Assembly: GCA_026936325.1 (NCBI GenBank)
Contig: JAPTHN010000018.1
Span: 14,885,300-14,949,299, forward strand
Source of the DNA: Platynereis dumerilii
Taxonomy: Eukaryota; Annelida; Polychaeta; Phyllodocida; Nereididae
DNA: 64,000 nucleotides
Direction of reading: 5' to 3'
Under the pieces are notes generated by a model, which did no database searches, had not been told where the DNA came from, and was given only the letters and a program-made list of their open reading frames with translations. A program made the position numbers and the translations under genes. Positions within the stretch are counted from its first letter, which is position 1, and every line of letters begins with the position of its first letter. This document shows, piece after piece, positions 9,504 to 18,977 of the stretch.

Positions 9504-11249
9504 TTACAATTTCACCCAGCCGGTCAGCGCTTTGGCCGATTTTACAGGCCTCTTGAGTTTTGCTCCAGAGTTGACACTGACTTTGTCAGCTGGGTTCTTG
9601 GGAATGGCACTTCCTGGCAGGCTCGCTGCCTTATCCCCATTGCTCGCAAGGCGCTGCTTGTTCTTTAAAAATTGCAGCACCCTCCTCAATTTCTTGTTGC
9701 CAACCACTTTTAAGGGCACATCCTTTTCCAGCATCATGGCATAAAAGGTCTTCCAGTTGTTAGGTAGGGGAAAGCGGTGCGACTGTGTGTGTAGCAGGGC
9801 AGCGACAAAGTTCCGCCTTCCGCCTCGAGCGCCCCTGAACGACTTGAGTCGTTGGTAAACTTCCCTCAGGTTGCTTCGCGAGGCTGCGTCATGCAGAGAT
9901 GCGAAGGCCTCCTCCAGTACTCTGCCGTGGGACCTGTTCTTGCCAACGGCTGCAGTCCCCGCAGGCTCTGCAGGCTCTGCAGACTCTGTCATTGGCAGCG
10001 AGGTTGTCGCCTCCGACTCTGAAGAATGCACCGACTCTGAGTCTTCAGGAGAATGGGTTGCTGCACCCCCGACCGCGCCTCGCACCCCATCGGGGGGAGT
10101 CGGAGACGGCTCATCTGCCCCAATGGTAGCCTGGGCGGTTTTCGGATGAACGCGGGCGCTTTCGCGCCCCGCTTCATCCGAAAACCGTAGCTTACAATCT
10201 TGCAGCATGCTCAGATATTTCTCTTCGGGTAACACGTAGACTTTCTTGTTGAACTTCATTGTGACCGAGGCCATGTCGCACAAAATGGTGTGTTCGGGGC
10301 AAAGGTCAGAGTCTGACTGACTCAATGTTCTCTTCTGACTCCTTGACAATTCTTTCTTCATCCGTTGCCAACTCCACCTCCTCCTCCTCCTCCTCTCCTC
10401 CGAGTTGCTATCGGTACGGCCTGTGGAACTGTCCGACTCCCTGGACTCAGAGTCGGAGCGTGATCTGTCATCCGCAGAGGCCAACTGGATAATCGACCTT
10501 TGGAGGCGTTCCAACTGGCTCGGAGCACCCGACGTCGGGTGCTGGAGGCGTTCCAACTGGCTCGGAGCACCCGACGTCGGGTGTTGGAGACGTTCCAACT
10601 GGCTCGGACCACCCGACGGCGGGTGCTGGCGGCGTTCCAACTGGCTCGGACCACCCGACGTCGGGTCCTGGCGACGTTCCAACTGGCTCGGACCACCCGA
10701 CGTCGGGCCCTGGCGACGTTCCAGCTGGCCCGGACCACCCGACGTCGGGTCCCGACGGCGCTCCAGCTGGCCCGGACGTGGTGACTTTGGCTGCTCAATG
10801 TCACTCTCTGACTCTGTCTCGGTCTCTGAATCTGTCTCAGATTCACTCTCGGTCGTGGTCTCTTCGTCACTTGAGTTGTCGCTTTCACTCTCACTTGCAC
10901 TGCCTTCTGGTTTGTCAGTCTGGCAATGCAGCCTTCGCAGGTAGGGGTAGCATAACTTGAGGAATGTTGCTACCGTCTTGTAGTGCTGCCGAAGTGAATC
11001 CTGGGCGACTGAGGGCCTGCGTATGAGTGCGAGTTTCCTCAGGAGGACCTTGCTCCTTGCAAGTTGAATGTATACAGCTGAAGATATCTTCAGACTCCCA
11101 CCCAGCACATTCACAATTAACTCTATCACAGCAAGAGCCTGTTCTCGGCTAGCCTCGGACAAAAGCCTCTGTGCAAGCGAGAGAGAGACTTTGGCCGAAT
11201 TAGCAACAAGTTTGATAAAAGGCAGACTCCTTCTTAGTGCAGCTGACAT
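9504..11249 (-). CDS. Large low-complexity Polinton protein with 14-residue repeats (unknown role)
   Basis: About 581 residues from the Met at 11,249 (MSAALRRSLPFIKLVANSAK). This start is chosen because it leaves a short gap to the upstream ATPase gene. The N-terminal 115 residues are helical and amphipathic. A Ser/Glu/Asp-rich segment follows, then an array of about seven 14-residue repeats around GPSQLERRQDPTSG, then more acidic, Ser-rich and Arg-rich sequence. The C-terminal 100 residues are again ordered and basic (SHRFPLPNNWKTFYAMMLEK, VVGNKKLRRVLQFLKNKQR). Ordered ends joined by a long disordered repeat linker suggest a tethering or virion-internal protein. I do not recognise a family. 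Position between integrase and ATPase puts it in the morphogenesis cluster. Confidence 0.65.
   Translation of the reverse strand: MSAALRRSLPFIKLVANSAKVSLSLAQRLLSEASREQALAVIELIVNVLGGSLKISSAVYIQLARSKVLLRKLALIRRPSVAQDSLRQHYKTVATFLKLCYPYLRRLHCQTDKPEGSASESESDNSSDEETTTESESETDSETETESESDIEQPKSPRPGQLERRRDPTSGGPGQLERRQGPTSGGPSQLERRQDPTSGGPSQLERRQHPPSGGPSQLERLQHPTSGAPSQLERLQHPTSGAPSQLERLQRSIIQLASADDRSRSDSESRESDSSTGRTDSNSEERRRRRRWSWQRMKKELSRSQKRTLSQSDSDLCPEHTILCDMASVTMKFNKKVYVLPEEKYLSMLQDCKLRFSDEAGRESARVHPKTAQATIGADEPSPTPPDGVRGAVGGAATHSPEDSESVHSSESEATTSLPMTESAEPAEPAGTAAVGKNRSHGRVLEEAFASLHDAASRSNLREVYQRLKSFRGARGGRRNFVAALLHTQSHRFPLPNNWKTFYAMMLEKDVPLKVVGNKKLRRVLQFLKNKQRLASNGDKAASLPGSAIPKNPADKVSVNSGAKLKRPVKSAKALTGWVKL
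10136..10187. repeat. 52-bp near-perfect inverted repeat inside a coding region
   Basis: Outer arms CGGTTTTCGGATGAA (10,136-10,150) and its exact reverse complement (10,173-10,187). After three unpaired positions on each side, an inner stem GGGCGC/GCGCCC (10,154-10,159 with 10,164-10,169) encloses a 4-base loop. It lies in frame within the low-complexity protein gene. It could be a DNA or RNA hairpin or an insertion scar. Confidence 0.85.
10498..10785 (-). repeat. 42-bp coding minisatellite with palindromic core
   Basis: About seven tandem 42-bp units. Each encodes 14 residues of the type GPSQLERRQDPTSG on the minus strand and most contain the palindrome CCCGACGTCGGG or a one-base variant. 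All units keep the reading frame. Units differ at a few positions, mainly third bases and Arg/Leu, His/Asp, Gly/Ala swaps. Confidence 0.85.
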
Positions 11250-11295
11250 TGCAGGGGTTTGAGAGGGGACGCGAGCAAAAATAAAATAATGATAA

Positions 11296-12039
11296 TTACT
11301 TCCGTGTGTATAAGACAAGGGTGTCTGTGGGCAGTATGCCGGTGCAGAGGCGAATGTCCTCATCAGCAGTGCTTGTCAGATTGTTAACCAGTAGATACCC
11401 TCGCGGCCGCCGGGTGGCGTCCTCCCAGGCCTCAACCAGCCTCTTTGGAGTGCTTGGAAACATTTGCCGTGACAGGTGGTGAATCTGCTGAATATCTCGG
11501 CAAGTTTTCATCAGAATCATGTAGCTGCTGTTCAGAGTGATAGTTCTGGAATAACGTGATTGGTGGAATACATTCTGCGAAATCATCAGCACGGATATTC
11601 TGCGGTGGTGTATATCGCGGATGAACAATGAGCACATCTCGGGCGATTTACAAATCTCGTCAAGGAGGTCATCCAGCACGAGAAGCGCGTGATGGCGTGG
11701 GTCCTCGGAACCAATGCTTTCCAGCAAATCTCTCCCCGGTAGTCCTTCGTGTAGGCTCAGGTTTTCCACATCATTCTCCAGTTGGGTAAAAACTTTCTGG
11801 TACACGCCATAGGCATAGACGATTTTGCTGGGTGGAATGTCGTACATCTTGTCGGCATTTCTCAAAATCTTCATTGCAAGGACTGTCTTCCCTGACATTG
11901 TTGGGCCCACAAGTATTGTCGCAGCAGGGCTTTCGAAGGAGAAGACATTCTTGCTATCGCCAGTCTTATGTGGTGCAATTGCCGAGTTTTCTGCATTGCC
12001 TGGTTTAGTGGCTGAAGCTGCATCCTGCTCGCTTGCCAT
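11296..12039 (-). CDS. Genome-packaging ATPase (A32/FtsK-HerA type) of the Polinton
   Basis: About 247 residues from the Met at 12,039 (MASEQDAAS); a longer frame exists upstream but lacks conserved sequence. Walker A is ILVGPTMSGKT and Walker B is HALLVLDDLLDE, followed by a conserved 'HHRRISVLMISQNVF' with the sensor-like Q/N typical of A32-type packaging ATPases of Polintons, virophages and large DNA viruses. The enzyme would pump element DNA into preformed capsids. It is the first gene of the minus-strand cluster, back to back with the plus-strand leader of the polymerase gene, so the roughly 50-100 bases around 12,040-12,090 probably hold a divergent promoter. Confidence 0.9.
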   Translation of the reverse strand: MASEQDAASATKPGNAENSAIAPHKTGDSKNVFSFESPAATILVGPTMSGKTVLAMKILRNADKMYDIPPSKIVYAYGVYQKVFTQLENDVENLSLHEGLPGRDLLESIGSEDPRHHALLVLDDLLDEICKSPEMCSLFIRDIHHRRISVLMISQNVFHQSRYSRTITLNSSYMILMKTCRDIQQIHHLSRQMFPSTPKRLVEAWEDATRRPRGYLLVNNLTSTADEDIRLCTGILPTDTLVLYTRK

Positions 12040-12086
12040 CATTGTAATGATGAAGAATTGCCGTTTACAATGGTTTTTTTTTAAAA

Positions 12087-13704
12087 TTGCGTTTTTCAGA
12101 CAAACAGGAGGCATTCCCGCTTCAGCAACGCTTAGCAATGTTCAAGCAAAAACGTCATGTCCACCAGGGGGCAGGGGCATCTTGGTGCCTTGGCTTAAAG
12201 CACAGCAGGCCTCAGCTGAAAGTGACAAAAGGGCAAGAGCTGGAGAAAAACCTCGTATTCCCGCGGCGGTAATGGTGAAAGGCAGTACGCCACAGCAACG
12301 TCAGGAAAGGAGAAGGCCTCAACATACAATTCTCCCCGACTCATCCGAGAGACACACGCAACAACAGCCATTGCAAGCCCCTACTGCTCCTCTAACGTCC
12401 GTGTCGGCGGCACCACAACCTAGACAGCCACCGCCAGGCCTACCAATCTACCCTGAAGCTACCGCTGCAATGCCTTTAAGTGATCCAATGGCAAATGGCA
12501 TGGAAGCCTGGGAGGGCTACAAGTGTGGGTTTAGCCAAGTGAGTATTGTTGTATCTGTGTGCTACAGTTTGTAGTTTTGCCAATGCGTGTTTCTGCATTC
12601 CAAGCAGAATAGGAGATACTTATATCATTTCATTTTTTTTTTCTAGAACCTGCGAAATCAACTGCAAGTATTCTGCAAGCACATTGTAGAAATGACAGAG
12701 ATCTACAGAATTGTAAACAGGAAAAGAAAACGTGAGCCTGATGTCGCTGGATGTACAGAGTTAGAAAAGGCAGTCAAACGTTTTCTAGGGTGAGTGGCTT
12801 AAAATATGGAACCAAATTTTTATTTTGATTTCTGCTACTGGTAATTGCATTGTAAGAGGAATTTTTTTTTGTTCCAGAAACAGGCCCGACTTGCCAAAGG
12901 GAGCGGTAGCAGGGCGAGAGGATGAGGGAGACGACAAGGAGAAGGAGGAGGAGGAGGAAGAGGAGGAAGAGGAGGGCAGCACCACTCGAGAACCAACACC
13001 TGAAGAAGTGTCTGCTGCCAGTGACCTTTTACTGAAGGCTATTCGTCAATGCCCGGACCTTCCTGAAAACCCCAAATCAACTCCCGCAATTCCGACTTCT
13101 ACCTGTCCTCCCAACCCTACGCCTGAGGATTGGATAAAACTGCCTCAAGAGAAGGGAGGTAGAGCAGAGTGGCAACCCATCGCCCACTCTTCTCCAAAGA
13201 GAGGAAAAGGACCACTCTTGAGTAGAAGTCCTGGGCCACAATTTGTCAACATCAGAGAGAACACTTTTGATGTTGATGATTTATTGGACTGGGTCAATGA
13301 TGACAAGAAGCAACAGCAACAACAGCAACCGGCTCCTGTCCCTCGAAGGTCAGCATGATTATTATTTCAGTGCCAAAAGAACACAAATTTCTCTTTGCAT
13401 CCAATAGGTTACAAAACTATCTACTTCTCTTCACAGGGGGAAGAAACTTATATATGAAGAACAGCCAGTGGGGGAAGAGGAAGAAGAGGAAGAAGAGGAA
13501 GAAGAGGAGGAAGAGCCAGTTATCCTGGTGAAGGACACCCCGGACCAACGTGATTTCCCTGATGATCCTGGCTCACCTTCAGCAGCACAGGCAGTACTGC
13601 AGTTTTCCACCAGCCTAATTTCCTGGGACAGCCCTGTGAAGAACTTCTATCACAACAACAACAGCATTGAGGATGCAGCAATGTTGGCAGGGACTGAAAA
13701 GTGA
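12087..13704 (+). other. Acidic leader region upstream of the polymerase with intron-like boundaries
   Basis: Several plus-strand open segments lie in the polymerase direction. They are rich in Pro, Gln, Ser and runs of Glu (near 12,940-12,975 and 13,470-13,515, codons GAG/GAA) and include a CAA/CAG run near 13,310. They are separated by short AT-rich stretches that begin with GTGAGT-like and end with polypyrimidine-AG-like sequence, so this looks like a multi-exon 5' part. Compositional bias (very acidic, disordered) is unlike the enzyme core downstream. Whether these exons belong to the polymerase or to a separate protein needs transcripts. Confidence 0.45.
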
Positions 13705-13820
13705 GAATATATGGCAATGATCGATCAATTGAAATGTAGTATCAGTATTGCTTTTATTTAGTTTTCGCCTGTTGAAGAAAAAAATGTGATAAAGCATACG
13801 ATTCATTTGCAGCCCGGCAA

Positions 13821-16800
13821 ATGCTGACAAAGGACAGAATATCCAGTCGGAAAATGTCAACCTACTTCAGCCGCCCATGCAGATTCCTGCGAATCCCGCT
13901 GTCACAAACGCCACTTCTGCAAACATTGCTGCACCTGTGGCTGATAGTGGGCCCACATCTTCAAGCACAACGCAGTACAGAGGTGTGCTATCAAGAGATT
14001 TGCAGGAAGTTGTTGATCGTCTCTCAGCAAGGTGAGTTGACAAAAGTTACAAGATATTTTTCCATTTCTCCATTACACTATCAACACATGACACTTAACA
14101 AGAAACACACCTCTTGTCATTGCAGTGAGATGGACGTGATTTTCCAGTCAATGCAAACCAAGGAGGTGAGGCCTGTTTCTCATGCGGACTTTGTTATTGA
14201 TCAGGATCTTAAAGATTTGTTTGACATTCTTTATAATGATAGCAACATTGGAGATGGAGCTTTGGGGGAGGAGGGGGACTACCCGCTTGATGGGCAAGGG
14301 GAGGGGGAAGAGGAGGGAGACGGAGACTTCATGGAAGCACCACCCTCTCCAGACCCTGAAGATGACAATGATGATAGCAGAGAGTATGATCCCGAAATGC
14401 TCTTTCGGGGCAGGGATTACTCACTTTGTTTTCATGACAACTTGGAGGTTGATGTGAGAGGCCAGGAGTTTGCCGGAGGGCTGGTGCGGGAAATTGTGTA
14501 TAGGGTGAACTTTAAACAGTCATGGAATAATGTGGTTTTAGCAGAGGTGCTAGGGGAGCTATTGGACATTGCGGACCGTATAATTCAGCAGCTTAGGAAG
14601 TGCTACAATGGTTCTGATCTCGTGAGAATGTACATATCCAGCAAAAAATTTAATGCACCCAGGACGATTGGACTCATGCCACTTCGAGAGTTTAATGTGG
14701 GTCATGTGAGCGACCACCTTGAAACAGTGCTCCAGTCAGAAGAGGATCTTGTGCTGGATGAGCCCCTCGAGATACAGGTCGCTGTGATCAGAAACCCACA
14801 GGGCGCGGGCAGGCGGCAGGGTCTGTTGTACTGTTTTGGTGAGGGCAATTCGCTTCGCTACTCCAAAGCGATTTCTCACACAAAGAGTGATGATAACTTG
14901 TGTCTTGCGAGATCAATCATTGTGGCACTGGCTAAGCTGAGGCGGGTGGAGAGCGAGAAGAGCGGAGATCCTAAATTGATGCGTGCTGCCCAAAACCACC
15001 TCGATCAGTTGTATAATGCCAACAGAGACGTGCTGAAGAGGGAGGCACAGGCACTTCAGGATCTAGCAGGTTTCCCCCGCAATTATACGCCCTCATTTGC
15101 GGACATTGCAGCTTTCGAAAGAGCCGCGAACACCCAAGTTGTGGTGTTCCGCTCGGGTACTGACTTTAGGCCGGTCTATGTGGGTAGCGAGGAGAGGCAG
15201 CGAACTGTTTACCTTTTCTATGCCAAGATGGAGGGGGATGATAAGTCCCCGGGGCACTTTCATGCAGTGGTGAATCTTTTAAAGCTGTTCCAAGGAGTGA
15301 CATTTTGCGCAAAGTGTAAAGCATGCTTTGGTAAGAGGGACAGACATGCCTGCACAGCAAAGTGCGAATCCTGCGGAGCTGATTCTTGTGCCACCATTGA
15401 GAAAGAGAAAAGAATGTGTAATGCTTGCAACAGATTCTTGAATTCGCAGGCCTGTTTCGAACGCCATGTAGCCGTTGGCACATGCTCCAAATCCATTCGC
15501 TGCACCGATTGTAATTATTTCTACCGGCCGGGCGCCGATCACCTCTGCGGATATAGATTGTGTAACATTTGTCAGCAGCAGGTGACGGGTGTTCACTATT
15601 GCTACATACGCCAAAAGAAGCCTAAAGCCATTTCGGGGAAGTACATGTATGCTGACTTTGAGACTGATCCGACTGGCGATGTTCATGAGCCTAATTTGGT
15701 TGTGGCGCATTGGCAATGCGAACACTGCGAGGGTACCAGTTATCGTGAGAACCCTCGTTGCGCACACTGCGGCACCCCATGTGCCGTGTGCCGTTCAAGC
15801 ATTGGCAGGCATAGACGTGGCGATGAGCGACGTAATGTCTGCATGCAGACGGCACACTGTGGCAGGCGAGGCATAGATTTCTTTGGGGATGACGTTGCTC
15901 GAGATTTTTGTGTGTTCTTCTTTGATCGCCCTTTTGAGGGCTACACCTTACTCTTTCACAATGGCCAGGCCTATGATGCATATTTTCTAATGCAATACAT
16001 CCTGTGCAACCTGACCATGGAACCCCATCTGATCTTGAGGGGGAGTAAGGTGATGTGTGTGAGCACCAAACATTTCAGAGTGATTGATTCTCTAAACTTT
16101 CTCTCCATGCCATTGGCACAAATGCCCAAGGTTTTCGGGCTTAAGGGGATACGCAAGGGAACTTTCCCAGTCTTCTTCAATCAGAAAGAGAACTGGGACT
16201 ATGTAGGGCCAATGCCTCACCCCTACTGCTACAGAGTCAATTCCATGAAGCCCAAGGCCCGCCGGGAGTTCATGGAATGGTACCGTCAGCAGCGGGGCAA
16301 GGTGTTTGATTTCCGTAAGGAGATCTACCAGTACTGCGAGGATGATGTGAACATCCTCCAGGAGAGCTGCAATGCATTCCGCAAATGGCTCCTGAGTATA
16401 ACTTGTAGGGAGGAGGAGGAGGAGGGGGGAGAGGCAGTGGGGAATGGGAAGGGGGGACCTGTTGGAGATGCGGTAGAGGGCACTGGGGAGGGGGAGGTGG
16501 GAGGCAAGAAGGTCACACGGGTGGGGGTGGACCCTTTCCAGTATAACACTCTCGCAGGTGTCTGCATGGCCACTTACAGATACCTATTCCTCACAGAGGA
16601 ATTTGAGGTGGAGCTTGAGAGCGGCGAGAAACTGATGGAATATGCAACCCGTGGCTCAAGCGCCTTCTATGACTCTGATGGGAATGTTGTGGAAGTTGAC
16701 CCTGCCCAGGTGAAGGGGCGCACATTCAAGTCAACACCACTGGCACACATGCCTGCTGCAGGCTATGGCGGACAGGAGAATCACAGTGCATCCTCCATAT

Positions 16801-18605
16801 TGTGGCTGGAGTACGAGTCTCGGCGACTCAAGGTGCCCATAAGGCATGCACGCAGCGGAGGTGAGCATCGGGTGTCAAACACACGTGCTTCGGGGGGCTG
16901 GCTGAAACTTGATGGCTACCACTGCGACACTGCAACAGGTAAAGAAACGGCCTGGGAATTCATGGGATGTGTGTTCCATGGATGTAAGAAGTGCTACCCC
17001 CGGAGCGCCTGGACCAAGACCCTCTGCCACCCGCACACGGGCGAGCCTCTGGATGTACTATATCAGCGTACAATGAGCCGACTTGACTACCTCAGGAGGG
17101 AAAAGAAAATGGAGGTGCACGTCATGTGGGAGTGCGAATTTAAAGCCCTGCTCAAGAGAGAGCCTCGCATCAGAGAACTGGGTGAAGAGCTTGGTTTGAG
17201 AGAGCGCCTCGACCCACGTGAGGCCTTCTTTGGGGGGCGAACCAATGCTGTGAAGCTCTACCGGGAGGCTAAAGATGGCAATAAGATTGGTTACATAGAC
17301 ATCTGCTCGCTTTATCCAATGGTGCTGAAGAATGACCCATTCCCCTATGGTCTACCCGAGGTCATTTTGGCTCCTGCCTCCAATGACATATCGGCATACT
17401 TTGGCCTAGTGCAGTGTCGTGTCAGGCCTCCCCGCGGACTCTACCACCCGTGTCTCCCCTTACGCAGCAACAACAAGCTTGTGTTTCCTCTCTGTCGAAC
17501 CTGTGCACATAACCTCAACAAAGAGAAATGCCTGTGCACAGATGATGAGAGGGACCTCTTTGGCACCTACACCACTGTTGATCTGGAGGATGCCCTTGCA
17601 GTGGGCTACCAGGTGGTGAAGGTGTTTGAGGTCTACCACTTCAAGAGAAAGGCCCAGTATGATAGGACAGTGGAGGGCTCGGGTCCTTTCTCGGCATATG
17701 TGGATATGTTTTTGAAGGGCAAGCAGGAGGCTTCGGGCTGGCCCCGGTCAAACATGACAGAGGAGGAGAAGTCCGAGTACATTGAGGAATATGCGAGAGT
17801 TGAGGGTGTGGTGCTGGACCCTCAGAATATTGAGTACAATTCGGGCATAAGGGCCACCAATAAGTTGCTGTTAAATAGCTTCTGGGGAAAGTTTGGCGAA
17901 AACAACAATCATCGCATGCATAAACTAGTGAGGGATGCCCCGGGGTTATTCAAAATAACAGCTGACCCCTCAATTAAGCTGAAGGATGCAAATGTTATAT
18001 CTAGGGACAAATGCCTGCTGCAGTACGAGCACGCCGCAGGATTTCTACCTGAAATGTCGCATGTGAATGTGTTTGTGGCCGCATTCACAACCTCCAATGC
18101 GAGAAGGCGGCTGTACAAGACACTGCGCTCACTCGGCGAGCGAGTCATCTACTTTGACACAGACAGTGTCGTCTTTGAGTATGATGACACTGACAAAACC
18201 CAGTACAAACCGATTCTAGGCTCTCATCTAGGCCAGTGGACAAATGAGCTAGACGAAGATGAGCACATTGTGTGCTTTGTCAGTAGCGGCCCAAAGTCTT
18301 ATGCCTATTTGACAAACAAGGGCACAAAGGTTGTCAAAGCAAAGGGCCAGACTTTGAACCACGAGAATGCCCAAAGGCTGAACTTTGAGGCAATATGCCA
18401 GCAAGTGCTCTTCTGGGGCGACCCTGACACTTACCCTCTACCACCAGGCGTTGCTGACTATATCGAGGCCAGATATGACAAGATCAGACGTTGCAAGAAA
18501 CGGTTTGTACTCTTCAGTGCTGAAGAATTAAAGAAATTCAAAGTAACTTATAGCAAAAGGGTGATCATCCCAGGGACATTTGACACACTGCCCTATGGTT
18601 ACTAA
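13821..18605 (+). CDS. Family B DNA polymerase (protein-primed type) of the Polinton
   Basis: Open frame of 1,594 codons. The first part may include intron sequence, so the true start is unsure; the Met at 14,130 opens the first clearly protein-like part. An N-terminal domain with SDDNLCLARSIIVAL and a later His recalls an OTU-like cysteine fold (weak). A Cys/His-rich zinc-binding stretch spans about residues 494-600. The 3'-5' exonuclease follows: Exo I YADFETD (D612), Exo II HNGQAYDAYF (D719), Exo III YCEDDVNIL (838-846). The polymerase core has motif A DICSLYP (D1160), motif B KLLLNSFWGKFGEN (1348-1361), motif C FDTDSVV (D1446, D1448) and GPKSYAYL. All catalytic positions I looked for are present. 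It would replicate the element, probably from a protein primer. A glutamate/glycine-rich insert lies between Exo III and motif A. Confidence 0.93.
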   Translation: MLTKDRISSRKMSTYFSRPCRFLRIPLSQTPLLQTLLHLWLIVGPHLQAQRSTEVCYQEICRKLLIVSQQGELTKVTRYFSISPLHYQHMTLNKKHTSCHCSEMDVIFQSMQTKEVRPVSHADFVIDQDLKDLFDILYNDSNIGDGALGEEGDYPLDGQGEGEEEGDGDFMEAPPSPDPEDDNDDSREYDPEMLFRGRDYSLCFHDNLEVDVRGQEFAGGLVREIVYRVNFKQSWNNVVLAEVLGELLDIADRIIQQLRKCYNGSDLVRMYISSKKFNAPRTIGLMPLREFNVGHVSDHLETVLQSEEDLVLDEPLEIQVAVIRNPQGAGRRQGLLYCFGEGNSLRYSKAISHTKSDDNLCLARSIIVALAKLRRVESEKSGDPKLMRAAQNHLDQLYNANRDVLKREAQALQDLAGFPRNYTPSFADIAAFERAANTQVVVFRSGTDFRPVYVGSEERQRTVYLFYAKMEGDDKSPGHFHAVVNLLKLFQGVTFCAKCKACFGKRDRHACTAKCESCGADSCATIEKEKRMCNACNRFLNSQACFERHVAVGTCSKSIRCTDCNYFYRPGADHLCGYRLCNICQQQVTGVHYCYIRQKKPKAISGKYMYADFETDPTGDVHEPNLVVAHWQCEHCEGTSYRENPRCAHCGTPCAVCRSSIGRHRRGDERRNVCMQTAHCGRRGIDFFGDDVARDFCVFFFDRPFEGYTLLFHNGQAYDAYFLMQYILCNLTMEPHLILRGSKVMCVSTKHFRVIDSLNFLSMPLAQMPKVFGLKGIRKGTFPVFFNQKENWDYVGPMPHPYCYRVNSMKPKARREFMEWYRQQRGKVFDFRKEIYQYCEDDVNILQESCNAFRKWLLSITCREEEEEGGEAVGNGKGGPVGDAVEGTGEGEVGGKKVTRVGVDPFQYNTLAGVCMATYRYLFLTEEFEVELESGEKLMEYATRGSSAFYDSDGNVVEVDPAQVKGRTFKSTPLAHMPAAGYGGQENHSASSILWLEYESRRLKVPIRHARSGGEHRVSNTRASGGWLKLDGYHCDTATGKETAWEFMGCVFHGCKKCYPRSAWTKTLCHPHTGEPLDVLYQRTMSRLDYLRREKKMEVHVMWECEFKALLKREPRIRELGEELGLRERLDPREAFFGGRTNAVKLYREAKDGNKIGYIDICSLYPMVLKNDPFPYGLPEVILAPASNDISAYFGLVQCRVRPPRGLYHPCLPLRSNNKLVFPLCRTCAHNLNKEKCLCTDDERDLFGTYTTVDLEDALAVGYQVVKVFEVYHFKRKAQYDRTVEGSGPFSAYVDMFLKGKQEASGWPRSNMTEEEKSEYIEEYARVEGVVLDPQNIEYNSGIRATNKLLLNSFWGKFGENNNHRMHKLVRDAPGLFKITADPSIKLKDANVISRDKCLLQYEHAAGFLPEMSHVNVFVAAFTTSNARRRLYKTLRSLGERVIYFDTDSVVFEYDDTDKTQYKPILGSHLGQWTNELDEDEHIVCFVSSGPKSYAYLTNKGTKVVKAKGQTLNHENAQRLNFEAICQQVLFWGDPDTYPLPPGVADYIEARYDKIRRCKKRFVLFSAEELKKFKVTYSKRVIIPGTFDTLPYGY

Positions 18606-18977
18606 ACACTCAAGGTGCCTCCCATATTTCCCAACCTCCCTCTTCCATCTCCTAATCTGTTTATTTTATTTTTTTTTGCACACAAGTGTAACTAGTATTT
18701 TGTTTTTCTTCAAATTCAGGAGCCCTGGAAACGCCATAGAAGGCAAAACCCATGAAATGTTTCTTTAACAGAAATAAATCTATATTTTTTTGATTATTGT
18801 GTATATATTTGATATATTTTATGTACATTATATTGTTTGGATCTTCATCTCCTCTATTCATTCTTGAAAATAAAAAGTCACTCATACTGTAAAGTATATC
18901 ACAATAAGACTGACTTGGGTTTTATTTTTTTACAACATAAGACACAAGATAGAGATTTTTTTTTGGAAAAACTTGTT
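18606..18977. terminator. Convergent 3' ends with polyadenylation signals
   Basis: AT-rich gap between the tail-to-tail polymerase and 347-aa genes. On the plus strand AATAAA occurs at 18,773-18,778, and again in GAAAATAAAAAG near 18,866. On the minus strand AATAAA-type signals (TTTATT on +) lie at about 18,921 and 18,976. This fits shared 3' ends of two convergent transcripts. Confidence 0.5.
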
